From: Streptomyces profundus | GTDB taxonomy: Bacteria > Actinomycetota > Actinomycetes > Streptomycetales > Streptomycetaceae | Length of the DNA: 64,000 nt | Assembly: GCF_020740535.1 (NCBI RefSeq) | Contig: NZ_CP082362.1 | Coordinates: 5,763,501 to 5,827,500, forward strand | Reading direction: 5' to 3' | In this document: positions 55,765-63,636 of the stretch, in pieces | How the letters are laid out: each line of letters opens with the position of its first letter | Position numbering within the stretch: position 1 is the first letter of the stretch | The notes under the pieces: model-generated | The model's input: the letters and a program-made list of their open reading frames with translations, nothing else | Told to the model about the DNA's origin: nothing | Database searches by the model: none | Translations under genes and position numbers: made by a program

Positions 55765-57144
55765 GTGACCGACGAGCCACGCATTCTGATCGAGAACTGC
55801 GCCATCGCGACCATGGACGGCGCCGAGACCGAGCACGCGCCCGGGTATCTGGTGCTCGCGGGCCGCCGGATCGTCGCCGTCGGTCCGGGCTCCGCGCCCG
55901 CCGAACTCGGCCCGTTCCAGCGCAGGATCGACGCGGCCGGCCATCTCGCCACGCCGGGCCTTGTCAACACCCACCACCACTTCTACCAGTGGCTCACCAG
56001 GGGGCTGGCCCAGGACGCCCATCTCTTCGACTGGCTGGTCGCCCTCTACCCCACCTGGGCCAGGATCGACGAGCCCATGGTCCACGCGGCGGCCCGCGCC
56101 TCGCTGGCCATGATGGCGCGGGGCGGCGTCACCACCGCCATGGACCACCACTATGTCTTCCCGCGCGGGGCCGGCGACCTGCTGGGCGCCGAGATCCGCG
56201 CGGCCAGCGAGCTGGGCGTGCGGTTCACCGCGGCCCGTGGCTCGATGGACCTGGGGCAGTCCCAGGGCGGGTTGCCGCCGGACTTCGCCGTGGAGACCAC
56301 CGAGGAGGCGCTGGCCGCCACCGAGCTGGCCGTCGCCACCCACCACGACCCGGCCCCCGAAGCGATGCTGCGGATCGCCGTGGCGCCCTGTTCGCCGTTC
56401 TCCGTGACAACGGAACTCATGCGGGAGTCCGCCCGGTTGGCCCGCCGTCTCGGGGTGCGGCTGCACACCCACGGCTCGGAGACGGTGGAGGAGGCGGCGT
56501 TCTGCGAGCAGCGGTTCGGGATGGGGCCGACCGCCTACTTCGAGAGCACCGGCTGGCTCGGCGACGACGTGTGGATGGCGCACTGCGTGCATATGACGGA
56601 CGCGGACATCGCCGCCTTCGCCCGCACCGGGACCGGCGTCGCGCACTGCCCCTCGTCCAACGCGCGGTTGGCCGCCGGCATCGCCCGGGTGCCCGAGATG
56701 CTGGCCGCCGGCGTGCCGGTGGGCCTGGGCGTGGACGGCACCGCGTCCAACGAGTCCGGCGAGCTGCACACCGAGCTGCGCAACGCCCTGCTGATCAACC
56801 GCCTCGGCCCCGGCCGGGAGAAGGCGCTGACGGTCCGCCAGGCACTGCGCCTGGCCACCATGGGCGGCGCCGAGGTGCTGGGCCGGCAGGGCGAGATCGG
56901 CTCGCTTGAGCCGGGCAAGCTGGCCGATCTGGTGCTGTGGCGGCTGGACGGTCTCGGCCACTCCACCATCGAGGACCCGGTGGCCGCGCTGGTGCTCGGC
57001 CCGCCGGCGCCGATCACGCTCTCCCTGGTGAACGGCGTCCCCGTGGTGGAGAACGGCGAGCTGCGCACGGCCGACGAGGCCGCCGTCGCGGCCGAGGCCA
57101 GGGCCCAGTCCCTGCGGCTGGCCCAACTCGCGGCGCACGGCTGA
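55765..57144 (+). CDS. 8-oxoguanine deaminase-type amidohydrolase
   Basis: This 459-residue amidohydrolase has the ATZ/TRZ metal-binding layout: the HxH in NTHHHFYQ, the lid histidine in LHTHGSE, MAHCVHM, and the metal aspartate in GLGVDGTASNES. The whole length fits 8-oxoguanine or guanine-related deaminases, which make urate or xanthine. That product would enter the uricase step of the same operon. GTG 55765 follows AAGAAGGTGA. The exact base preference cannot be told from sequence alone. Confidence 0.85.
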   Translation: MTDEPRILIENCAIATMDGAETEHAPGYLVLAGRRIVAVGPGSAPAELGPFQRRIDAAGHLATPGLVNTHHHFYQWLTRGLAQDAHLFDWLVALYPTWARIDEPMVHAAARASLAMMARGGVTTAMDHHYVFPRGAGDLLGAEIRAASELGVRFTAARGSMDLGQSQGGLPPDFAVETTEEALAATELAVATHHDPAPEAMLRIAVAPCSPFSVTTELMRESARLARRLGVRLHTHGSETVEEAAFCEQRFGMGPTAYFESTGWLGDDVWMAHCVHMTDADIAAFARTGTGVAHCPSSNARLAAGIARVPEMLAAGVPVGLGVDGTASNESGELHTELRNALLINRLGPGREKALTVRQALRLATMGGAEVLGRQGEIGSLEPGKLADLVLWRLDGLGHSTIEDPVAALVLGPPAPITLSLVNGVPVVENGELRTADEAAVAAEARAQSLRLAQLAAHG

Positions 57145-57171
57145 TCGTTCGACGTTCGCCGCGCCTGGACT

Positions 57172-57223
57172 CGTGCACGGAGCTCGTGCATGGATACCGT
57201 GCATCGATACGGTGCACGGCATT
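57172..57223. repeat. four imperfect 13-bp tandem repeats
   Basis: CGTGCACGGAGCT, CGTGCATGGATAC, CGTGCATCGATAC and GGTGCACGGCATT follow one another from 57172 to 57223. They lie between the deaminase and the molybdenum oxidoreductase, 66 bp before the latter's start, and could be an operator array or simple expansion. Confidence 0.6.
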
Positions 57224-57288
57224 TGTTCACGGCATCGCAATGTGGCGCAATGGCGCCGGGCCCGGCGCCGGGCCCAGGATGCTTGGCC

Positions 57289-58560
57289 ATGACGATCAAC
57301 GAGAGACGCTACGACCGCCGTCGGCTGCGCCAGTTCCTCGCCGGCACCGCGCGTGCCGACGGGATCGAGCGCAGGGATCTGCTCCGGCTGCTCGCCGCCG
57401 GCGGCGCCGTCGCCGCCACCTCGTCGCTGGCCCTGGCGCCGCCGGCCTCGGCGGCCGGGCCGGCGGCGGATCCCGCGCCCGGCATCGTCAAGCCGCTGCC
57501 CGAGGACCGGTTCGTGGTGCACGGCACCAACGCGGAGACCCGCTGGTCGGCGCTGCGTGGCACCGGCTACCACACGCCCAACGAGCTGTTCTTCGTCCGT
57601 AACCACACCGGCACCCCGACGATCGCGGCGGCGGACTGGCGGCTGCGGGTGTGGGGGAGCGGGCTCAGCGGCGGCGAGGTGGAACTCGATCTGGACGCGC
57701 TGCGCGCGCTGCCAGTGACCGTGCACACCGCCGCCGTGGAGTGCGCCGGCAACGGGCGTAGTTTCTATACCTCCCAGCAGGGTGAGGCCGTCTCCGGCAC
57801 CGCCTGGCAGCTGGGCGCCATCGGCGTCGCCCGCTGGCGCGGCGTGCGGCTGGGCGAGGTGCTGCGCCGCGCGGGGCTGCGACGGGACGCCGTGGACGTC
57901 CAGCCGCGCGGTCTCGACGACCCGTTCGTGGACTCGTCCGGCGCCGAACTGGGCCGGGTGCGCCGCCCGTTGCCGCTGGCCAAGGCACTGGACGACGTGC
58001 TGTTGGCCTATGAGATGAACGGTGAGCCGCTGCCGCCCGACCACGGCCATCCGGTGCGGGTGCTGGTGCCGTCCTGGGTAGGCATCGCCTCCATCAAGTG
58101 GGTGGGGGACATCGAGGTGTCGGCCGAGCCGCTCTACTCCCCGTGGAACACCGATCTCTACCGCCTCTTCGGGCCCGACCACCCGGAGGAGGGCAGCGCG
58201 CCGCTGACCCGGCAGACGGTCAAGAGCGCCTTCGAGCTGCCCTTCGACGCGCCGCTCGCGGCCGGCCGCACCCACCGGCTGACCGGCCGGTCCTGGTCGG
58301 GCGCCGGGGTGATCCGCTCGGTCGAGGTCAGCACGGACGGCGGCGGGCGGTGGCAGCCGGCGCGGCTGACGGATGTGCCGCGCCGCGACGGCTGGGTGCG
58401 CTGGTCCCTGCCGTGGACGCCGCGCCGTCCTGGGGCGGCGACCCTGTTGGCGCGCGCCACCGACTCGGCCGGGCGGCGACAGCCCGAGCGCTCCGTCTTC
58501 AACGCCCAGGGCTACCTCTTCGACGCGGTGGTGCGTCACCCGGTGCTGGTCACCGGCTGA
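57289..58560 (+). CDS. sulfite oxidase-family molybdopterin enzyme
   Basis: This 423-residue molybdoenzyme has an N-terminal twin-arginine-like segment (ERRDLLRLLAAGGAVAATSSLALAPPASA), so it is probably exported folded. The oxidoreductase domain (about 95-265) contains the molybdenum-ligand cysteine in AAVECAGNGRSFY, and the C-terminal dimerisation domain runs from about 295. It resembles sulfite oxidase/YedY-family enzymes. The substrate is unknown; sulfite oxidation is the family default. CAGGAT 8 nt before ATG 57289 suggests a leaderless mRNA. The gene is not coupled to its neighbours. Confidence 0.87.
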   Translation: MTINERRYDRRRLRQFLAGTARADGIERRDLLRLLAAGGAVAATSSLALAPPASAAGPAADPAPGIVKPLPEDRFVVHGTNAETRWSALRGTGYHTPNELFFVRNHTGTPTIAAADWRLRVWGSGLSGGEVELDLDALRALPVTVHTAAVECAGNGRSFYTSQQGEAVSGTAWQLGAIGVARWRGVRLGEVLRRAGLRRDAVDVQPRGLDDPFVDSSGAELGRVRRPLPLAKALDDVLLAYEMNGEPLPPDHGHPVRVLVPSWVGIASIKWVGDIEVSAEPLYSPWNTDLYRLFGPDHPEEGSAPLTRQTVKSAFELPFDAPLAAGRTHRLTGRSWSGAGVIRSVEVSTDGGGRWQPARLTDVPRRDGWVRWSLPWTPRRPGAATLLARATDSAGRRQPERSVFNAQGYLFDAVVRHPVLVTG

Positions 58561-58590
58561 GCACCGGGGAGTGCCGGCCGCCGGCCGGGC

Positions 58591-58621
58591 GACGGGGACC
58601 GCGTCAGGCGCGGTCCCCGTC
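58591..58621. terminator. bidirectional terminator with a stop codon in its loop
   Basis: GACGGGGACCGCG (58591-58603) and CGCGGTCCCCGTC (58609-58621) form a perfect 13-bp stem with a 5-nt loop, and the loop holds the stop codon of the Lrp gene. It separates the convergent molybdoenzyme and Lrp genes. Confidence 0.75.
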
Positions 58622-59089
58622 GGCGTCGCCGAAGGCGGTCAGCACCCGGGTGCTGGTCTCCCGGTAGATCATCGAGCTGCGGAAGCTGACCACCTCGCGG
58701 CGGGCGCTGAGGCGGTCCATCAGAAAGCCGTGCAGATGCTCGATATCGGTGACGGACACATGGACCACGAAGTCCTCGTCCCCCGAGACGACCATCACGG
58801 AGCGCACCTCGGGCAGCTTGGCGAGATAGCTCTCGAAGCTGTCGATCACCTCCCTGGTCAGCGGGCGCAGCCGGGCGAAGATCAGCGCCTGCACGGAGCG
58901 CCCGAGCGCCCTGGGGTTGACGGCCGCGTGGTAGCCGGTGATCACCTCGCGGGCGCGCAGACCACGGACGCGCTCCAGACAAGTGGAGGGCGCGATTCCG
59001 ACCAGGCGCGCCAGCTCCCGATTGGTCAGCCGTGCGTCCCGCTGGAGATGACCGAGTATCGCCGAATCAATGTCGTCCATGGGGGCCAT
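58604..59089 (-). CDS. Lrp/AsnC-family regulator
   Basis: This 161-residue regulator has the N-terminal helix-turn-helix (DSAILGHLQRDARLTNRELARLVGIAPSTCLERVRGLRARGV-like segment) and a C-terminal RAM ligand-binding domain (QALIFARLRPLTREVIDSFESYLAKLPEVRSVMVVSGDEDFVVHVSV). Such proteins respond to amino acids and wrap DNA. Targets are unknown; it is divergent from a methyltransferase. The last coding bases form one arm of the terminator hairpin. Confidence 0.93.
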   Translation of the reverse strand: MAPMDDIDSAILGHLQRDARLTNRELARLVGIAPSTCLERVRGLRAREVITGYHAAVNPRALGRSVQALIFARLRPLTREVIDSFESYLAKLPEVRSVMVVSGDEDFVVHVSVTDIEHLHGFLMDRLSARREVVSFRSSMIYRETSTRVLTAFGDADGDRA

Positions 59090-59197
59090 TCTCCGGTCAA
59101 CTCCGAACAGCGTTCGGTGCGGTCACCGGAGACCCGTCGCGCGGGCTAGGTTCCTGGGGTACTCCCGCACCGCCCGCTGTCGCAGAAGGAGTCGCCC

Positions 59198-59971
59198 ATG
59201 ACGCCCGCCGTCGATCACTACGACCGTCTCCTGGCCGAGCACTACACCTGGATGCTGGGCGGTGACGTCCCCGGTCTTGTGCCCACCCAGCGGGAGCTCC
59301 TCGTCGACCTGGGGGTCGATCCGGGGACGGGGGGAGGGTTCGCCGTCGATCTGGGCTGCGGCCCGGGCCACACCAGCCTGGCGCTGGCGTCGCTGGGCTT
59401 CGGGACCGTGCTCGCCGTGGATCTCAGCCGGCCGCTGCTGGCCGAACTGACCGACTACGCGCGGGAGGTGCCGGCGGTGCGCCCGGTGCTGGCCGATGTG
59501 CGCACGGTGCTCCGCGAGCGGGTCCCCGCCGGCACGGCGGACGCCGTGGTCTGTCTCGGGGACACCCTGACCCATCTGCCGAGCCGGGGCGATGTCGCGG
59601 CTCTGCTCAACGATGTCGCCGCCGCGCTGGCCCCGGACGGGGTCGCCGTGCTGTCGTACCGCGATCTGACCGTCGCGCTGACCGGTACCGACCGTTTCCT
59701 TCCGGTCCGGGCCACGGGCGACCGGATCATGACCAGCTTTCTGGAGTACCCCGACGACGACAACGCCTACACGGTGGTCGTCCACGATCTGGTGCACACC
59801 CGCCAGGACCCGGGCGACGACTGGACGTTGCGCACCAGCAGCTACCGCAAGCTGCGCCTCTCCCACGAGTGGGTGAAGCGGCAGTGCCGGACGGCCGGGC
59901 TGCGCGTCGTCGGCGACCACCAGGGCGCCAGGGGCGGCCTGCGCACCGTCGCCCTGCGGCTGGTCGGCTGA
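59198..59971 (+). CDS. SAM-dependent methyltransferase, class I
   Basis: This 257-residue methyltransferase has the class I SAM-binding motif I in FAVDLGCGPGHTSLALASLG, motif II in PVLADVRTVL and motif III in DAVVCLGDTLTHLPS. ALAPDGVAVLSYRDLT is the typical post-III strand. The acceptor is unknown. ATG 59198 follows AGAAGGAG by 7 nt. It is divergent from the Lrp gene and convergent with malate synthase. Confidence 0.88.
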   Translation: MTPAVDHYDRLLAEHYTWMLGGDVPGLVPTQRELLVDLGVDPGTGGGFAVDLGCGPGHTSLALASLGFGTVLAVDLSRPLLAELTDYAREVPAVRPVLADVRTVLRERVPAGTADAVVCLGDTLTHLPSRGDVAALLNDVAAALAPDGVAVLSYRDLTVALTGTDRFLPVRATGDRIMTSFLEYPDDDNAYTVVVHDLVHTRQDPGDDWTLRTSSYRKLRLSHEWVKRQCRTAGLRVVGDHQGARGGLRTVALRLVG

Positions 59972-60010
59972 CCCGCCGACCGGGCGGGGGGCGACGGTGC
60001 GAGACGGCGG

Positions 60011-61606
60011 TCAGTCGAGCAACTGGTAGGCCGGGAGCGTCAGGAAGTCCACATAGGACTCGTCCAGCGCGATCTCCATCAGCAGGTCGAAGGCCCGCTC
60101 CCAGCCGCCCTCCACATAGGCGTCCTCGCCCAACTCATCGCGGATGGCGAGCAGTTGATCGGCGGCGACCTGTCGGACATAGGACCGCGTGACCCGCTCG
60201 CCGTTGTCGAGCAGCACCTCGGCGTTGATCCACTGCCAGATCTGCGAACGGGAGATCTCGGCGGTGGCCACGTCCTCCATCAGGTTGAAGACCGCGACGG
60301 CGCCCCGGCCGGCGAGCCACGCCTGGAGATAACGGGTGCCGACCTGGACCGCGTTGCGCAGCCCGTCGGCCGTGGGCCGGGCCGGCACCGAGCCGATGTC
60401 GAGCAACTCCTCGGCGGTGACCTTGACCTCGGGACGCAGCCGGTCCTTCTGGTGGGGCCGCTCGCCGAGCACCGCGTCGAAGGCGCCCTCGGCGACGGGC
60501 ACCAGGCCGGGGTGCGCCACCCAGGACCCGTCGAAGCCGTCGCCCGCCTCCCGCTCCTTGTCGGCCCGCACCTTGTCGAACGCGGCCTTGTTGACCTCGG
60601 CGTCCTTGGCCGGGATGAAAGCGGCCATGCCGCCGATGGCGTGCGCGCCGCGCTTGTGGCAGGTGCGCACCAGGAGTTCGGTGTAGGCACGCATGAAGGG
60701 GGCCGTCATGGTGATCGCGTTGCGGTCGGGGAGCACGAAACGCTCGCCGCCGTCGCGGAAGTTCTTGACGATCGAGAACAGGTAGTCCCAGCGGCCCGCG
60801 TTCAACCCGGAGGCGTGCTCGCGCAGTTCGTAGAGGATCTCCTCCATCTCGAACGCGGCGGTGACCGTCTCGATCAGCACGGTGGCCCGGATGGTGCCCT
60901 GCGGGACGCCCAGCGCGTCCTGGGCGAAGCGGAACACCTCGTTCCAGAGGCGTGCCTCCAGATGGGACTCCAGCTTGGCCAGGTAGAAGTAGGGGCCCCG
61001 GCCCTCCCGCGCGAGCAGGGCCGCGTTGTGGAAGAAGTAGAGCCCGAAGTCCACCAGGGAGCCGGGGACGGGGCGGCCGTCGACGGTGAGATGCCGCTCG
61101 TCCAGATGCCAGCCACGCGGGCGGGTCACCACCGTGGCCAACTCGGCGTCGGGGCGCAGCGCGTACTCCTTGCCGCGCTCGTCGGTGAAGTCGATCCGCC
61201 GACGGAAGGCGTCGGCCAGGCTGAGCTGCCCGCCGATCACATTGGCCCAGGTCGGCGAGAGGGCGTCCTCGAAGTCCGCCAGCCAGATCCGGGCGCCCGA
61301 GTTCAGCGCGTTGACCGTCATCTTGCGGTCGGTCGGCCCGGTGATCTCCACCCGGCGGTCCTGGAGCGCGGGCGGCGCCGGGGCGACCGACCAGTCGCCG
61401 TCCCTGACCTCGGCCGTCTCGGGCAGGAAGTCCAGCCGGGCGGTGCGGGCGATCTCCTCCCGCCTCCGGGCGCGCAGGGCCAACAGCTCGTCCCGGCGCG
61501 GGGTGAACCGCCGGTGCAGCTCGGCGAGGAAGTCGAGAGCCTGCGGGGTGAGCACCTCGTCCTGGCGTGACACCCGGTCCCGAGCTTCCACGGTGACGGC
61601 TGACAT
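60011..61606 (-). CDS. aceB: malate synthase A
   Basis: This 531-residue cytosolic enzyme condenses glyoxylate with acetyl-CoA to malate. Family motifs are TGPTDRKMTVNALNSGARIWLADFEDALSPTW near the N-terminus, TVLIETVTAAFEMEEILYELREHASGLNAGRWDY in the middle and AVFNLMEDVATAEISRSQIWQW near the C-terminus. Isocitrate lyase is absent from the window, so its glyoxylate here is probably supplied by allantoin breakdown. The start at ATG 61606 follows GAAGGAG. A palindrome upstream (61654-61676) suggests control by an IclR-type protein. Confidence 0.95.
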   Translation of the reverse strand: MSAVTVEARDRVSRQDEVLTPQALDFLAELHRRFTPRRDELLALRARRREEIARTARLDFLPETAEVRDGDWSVAPAPPALQDRRVEITGPTDRKMTVNALNSGARIWLADFEDALSPTWANVIGGQLSLADAFRRRIDFTDERGKEYALRPDAELATVVTRPRGWHLDERHLTVDGRPVPGSLVDFGLYFFHNAALLAREGRGPYFYLAKLESHLEARLWNEVFRFAQDALGVPQGTIRATVLIETVTAAFEMEEILYELREHASGLNAGRWDYLFSIVKNFRDGGERFVLPDRNAITMTAPFMRAYTELLVRTCHKRGAHAIGGMAAFIPAKDAEVNKAAFDKVRADKEREAGDGFDGSWVAHPGLVPVAEGAFDAVLGERPHQKDRLRPEVKVTAEELLDIGSVPARPTADGLRNAVQVGTRYLQAWLAGRGAVAVFNLMEDVATAEISRSQIWQWINAEVLLDNGERVTRSYVRQVAADQLLAIRDELGEDAYVEGGWERAFDLLMEIALDESYVDFLTLPAYQLLD

Positions 61607-61653
61607 GGGTCACTCCTTCACTACGGTTCACTGGTTCACTACGACATAAGACC

Positions 61654-61676
61654 TGGAAATGGATAGTAGTTTCTAC
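61654..61676. promoter_or_regulatory. candidate operator of malate synthase
   Basis: TGGAAA (61654-61659) and TTTCTA (61670-61675) form an inverted pair, and inside it GTAGTTTCTAC (61666-61676) is a perfect 11-bp palindrome. The region resembles IclR-type half-sites in outline. Three copies of TTCACT lie at 61617-61644 nearer the gene. Confidence 0.45.
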
Positions 61677-61687
61677 ATCGTGGAAGA

Positions 61688-62308
61688 TCAACGATCCGAT
61701 GGCGGTCCTGACAGCCTGCGCAGGTCGGCCGGTTGGTCGATATCGTCTGGAACCGCCACATCCCCACACTCCACCAGCGTGAGCCGATCCTGGTGCGCCC
61801 GCAGATAGTCGCGCGCGCCCCGGTCGCCGCGCGCGGCGGCGGCCACCCCGGCGAAGTGGTCGGCCCCCAGCAGCACCGGATGCCCGCGCCGCCCGCCATA
61901 GCCGGCCGCGGCCAGGGACGCCGGGGAACGGAACGCCGCCCGCACCCGGGCCATCGCCTCGACGCCCACCCACGGTTGGTCGACCAGCGCCACCAGCGCG
62001 CCCGCCGGCGGCTCGGCCAGCGCGTCCAGCGCGGCGAGCCCGGCGCGCAACGAGGAGCCCATCCCCGAGGCCCAGTCCGGGTTGCGCACGATCCGGCAGG
62101 CGCCCAGCGACGCGCGCTCCTGGATCTCGTCCGCGCCGGCGCCCAACACCACCAGCACCGGCGCGCAACCGGCCGCGCGCAACGCCCCGGACGTCAACTC
62201 CACCAGGGGGCGCCCCTCATGCTCCAGCAGCGCCTTGACCCGCCCGCCCAGCCGCCTCCCGCTGCCGGCCGCCAACACCACCCCGGCCACCGCCGCCGCA
62301 CCCGTCAT
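61688..62308 (-). CDS. MobA/MocA-like molybdenum cofactor nucleotidyltransferase
   Basis: This 206-residue protein has the nucleotidyltransferase signature LAAGSGRRLGGRVKALLEHEG (Walker-like P-loop with LAAGxxxRLGxxK) and the metal-binding ALVDQPWVG. It belongs to the MobA/MocA type that activates molybdopterin with GTP or CTP, as used for xanthine dehydrogenases. ATG 62308 is preferred, with the hexamer TACGCT (62316-62321 on the minus strand) 7 nt upstream, so it may be leaderless. Its place beside purine-catabolism genes fits a role in cofactor supply for the xanthine dehydrogenase. Confidence 0.82.
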   Translation of the reverse strand: MTGAAAVAGVVLAAGSGRRLGGRVKALLEHEGRPLVELTSGALRAAGCAPVLVVLGAGADEIQERASLGACRIVRNPDWASGMGSSLRAGLAALDALAEPPAGALVALVDQPWVGVEAMARVRAAFRSPASLAAAGYGGRRGHPVLLGADHFAGVAAAARGDRGARDYLRAHQDRLTLVECGDVAVPDDIDQPADLRRLSGPPSDR

Positions 62309-62694
62309 GCCGGCCAGCGTAGGCCCGCGGCGCCAAGCCGTGCGAGGCGGACGGCCGGGGCGGGGTAGCCGCTGTGCCGGCGTCCGCCGCCCGCCCCGGT
62401 GACCAGGCGACAACGAGTGCCGCCCCGAGCGGCAGGCACCCGCGATCGAGCGGTCAGGGGCCCCAGGCGCCGGCGGAAGCCACCCGTCTCAGCGGCCCGC
62501 CGCCAGCGCGGCGGCCGTCTGACGGGATCCCCCCGGCGGCGGGGCCGGCTGTGCCGCTGCCTTGTCGGTCCGCCTCCGGCGCGGTCTCATCCGTCCGCTG
62601 TTCCTTCGGGTTGGAGGTAAAGGCCCTGCCGGGCCGGTGGCCGTCACCTCGCTGAGTTGGGCGTCACCGCTCTGCCGGGCCGGAGGCCACCGGG
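62309..62694. other. GC-rich gap without a gene
   Basis: These 386 bp hold no supported gene. They include the -10 hexamer of the MobA-like gene and two near-copies of CTGCCGGGCCGG at 62628 and 62672. The remaining frames are low-complexity. Confidence 0.4.
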
Positions 62695-63483
62695 TCAGCC
62701 GTCTGCCTCCGGCTCGGCGGCCAGGGCCGTGCCCAGTTCGTGGGCGACCTCGCGCAGCAGGGGGGCCAGTTTCTCGACCGCCTCGTCCGTCAGCCGGCCC
62801 GCCGGGCCCGAGACGGATATGGCGGCCGGGGTCGGGGCGTGCGGCAGCGGGACCGCGAGGCAGCGCACGCCGATCTCCTGCTCGTTGTCGTCCACCGCGA
62901 AGCCCCGCGTCCGCACCATGCGCAGCTCGCGCAGGAAGGCGTCGGGCGAGGTCAGGGTGCGCTCGGTGATCGCCGGCATCCCGGTGCGGCGCAGCAGCGC
63001 CCGCACCTCGTCATCACTCAGCCCGGCGAGCAGCGCCTTGCCGACGCCGGTGGCGTGCGGCAGCACCCGCCGGCCCACCTCCGTGAACATCCGCATGGAG
63101 TGACGCGAGGGCGCCTGTGCCACATAGACCGCGTCGTCCCCGTCGAGCAGCGCCATGTTGGCCGTCTCGCCGGTCTCGGCCGCCAGCCTGGCCAGATAAG
63201 GGCGCGCCCAGGTGGCCAGCGGGCGGGCGGCTGCCTCGCCCAGACGGATCAGCCGGGGGCCCAACGCATAGCGTCTGTTGGGCTGTTGGCGGACATAGCC
63301 GCAGGCGACCAGGGTGCGCATCAGGCGGTGGATGGTGGGGAGCGGCAGCCCGCTGCTGCTGGCCAGCTCGCTCAGCCCGGTGACGCCGCCGGCATCGGCC
63401 ATCTGTTCGAGCAGCCCGAAGGCCCGCTCAAGAGACTGAACCCCGCCGCTGGCGGAGGACTTGCGCACGTCGGACGGCGGCAC
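62695..63483 (-). CDS. IclR-family regulator, AllR-like
   Basis: This 262-residue regulator has the IclR layout: winged helix GVQSLERAFGLLEQMADAGGVTGLSELASSSGLPLPTIHRLMRTLVACGYVRQ and a C-terminal ligand domain (GETANMALLDGDDAVYVAQ, VLPHATGVGKALLAGL, DNEQEIGVRCLAVPL). It resembles AllR, the allantoin-pathway repressor next to allantoinase in S. coelicolor. It is divergent from allantoinase, and the palindrome at 63576-63592 lies between them. It is the natural candidate for binding the shared operator. Confidence 0.9.
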   Translation of the reverse strand: MPPSDVRKSSASGGVQSLERAFGLLEQMADAGGVTGLSELASSSGLPLPTIHRLMRTLVACGYVRQQPNRRYALGPRLIRLGEAAARPLATWARPYLARLAAETGETANMALLDGDDAVYVAQAPSRHSMRMFTEVGRRVLPHATGVGKALLAGLSDDEVRALLRRTGMPAITERTLTSPDAFLRELRMVRTRGFAVDDNEQEIGVRCLAVPLPHAPTPAAISVSGPAGRLTDEAVEKLAPLLREVAHELGTALAAEPEADG

Positions 63484-63575
63484 GTCGCGTTCCTCATTCG
63501 GTGGTAGCGGTCCCCCAGAGCCTACCGGCCCTTGACGGGCCGCCCCGGTCCGTCGACCATCGAACCCTGACCGGC

Positions 63576-63592
63576 TTCAACAAAACGTTGAA
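63576..63592. promoter_or_regulatory. purine-catabolic operator upstream of allantoinase
   Basis: TTCAAC-AAAAC-GTTGAA is a perfect inverted repeat with a 5-nt spacer, 44 bp upstream of the allantoinase start and between it and the IclR gene. It matches the site before the uraD/H fusion at 14 of 17 positions. Confidence 0.8.
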
Positions 63593-63636
63593 CGCATGGA
63601 AAGTGATGTCGTCAGCGAGCGCTGAGGAGTGGCCGG

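Noticed and set aside
54748..58539. A 1263-codon open frame on the minus strand across the uricase operon
   Set aside because: It is antisense to four genes with clear motifs and shows no domain of its own.
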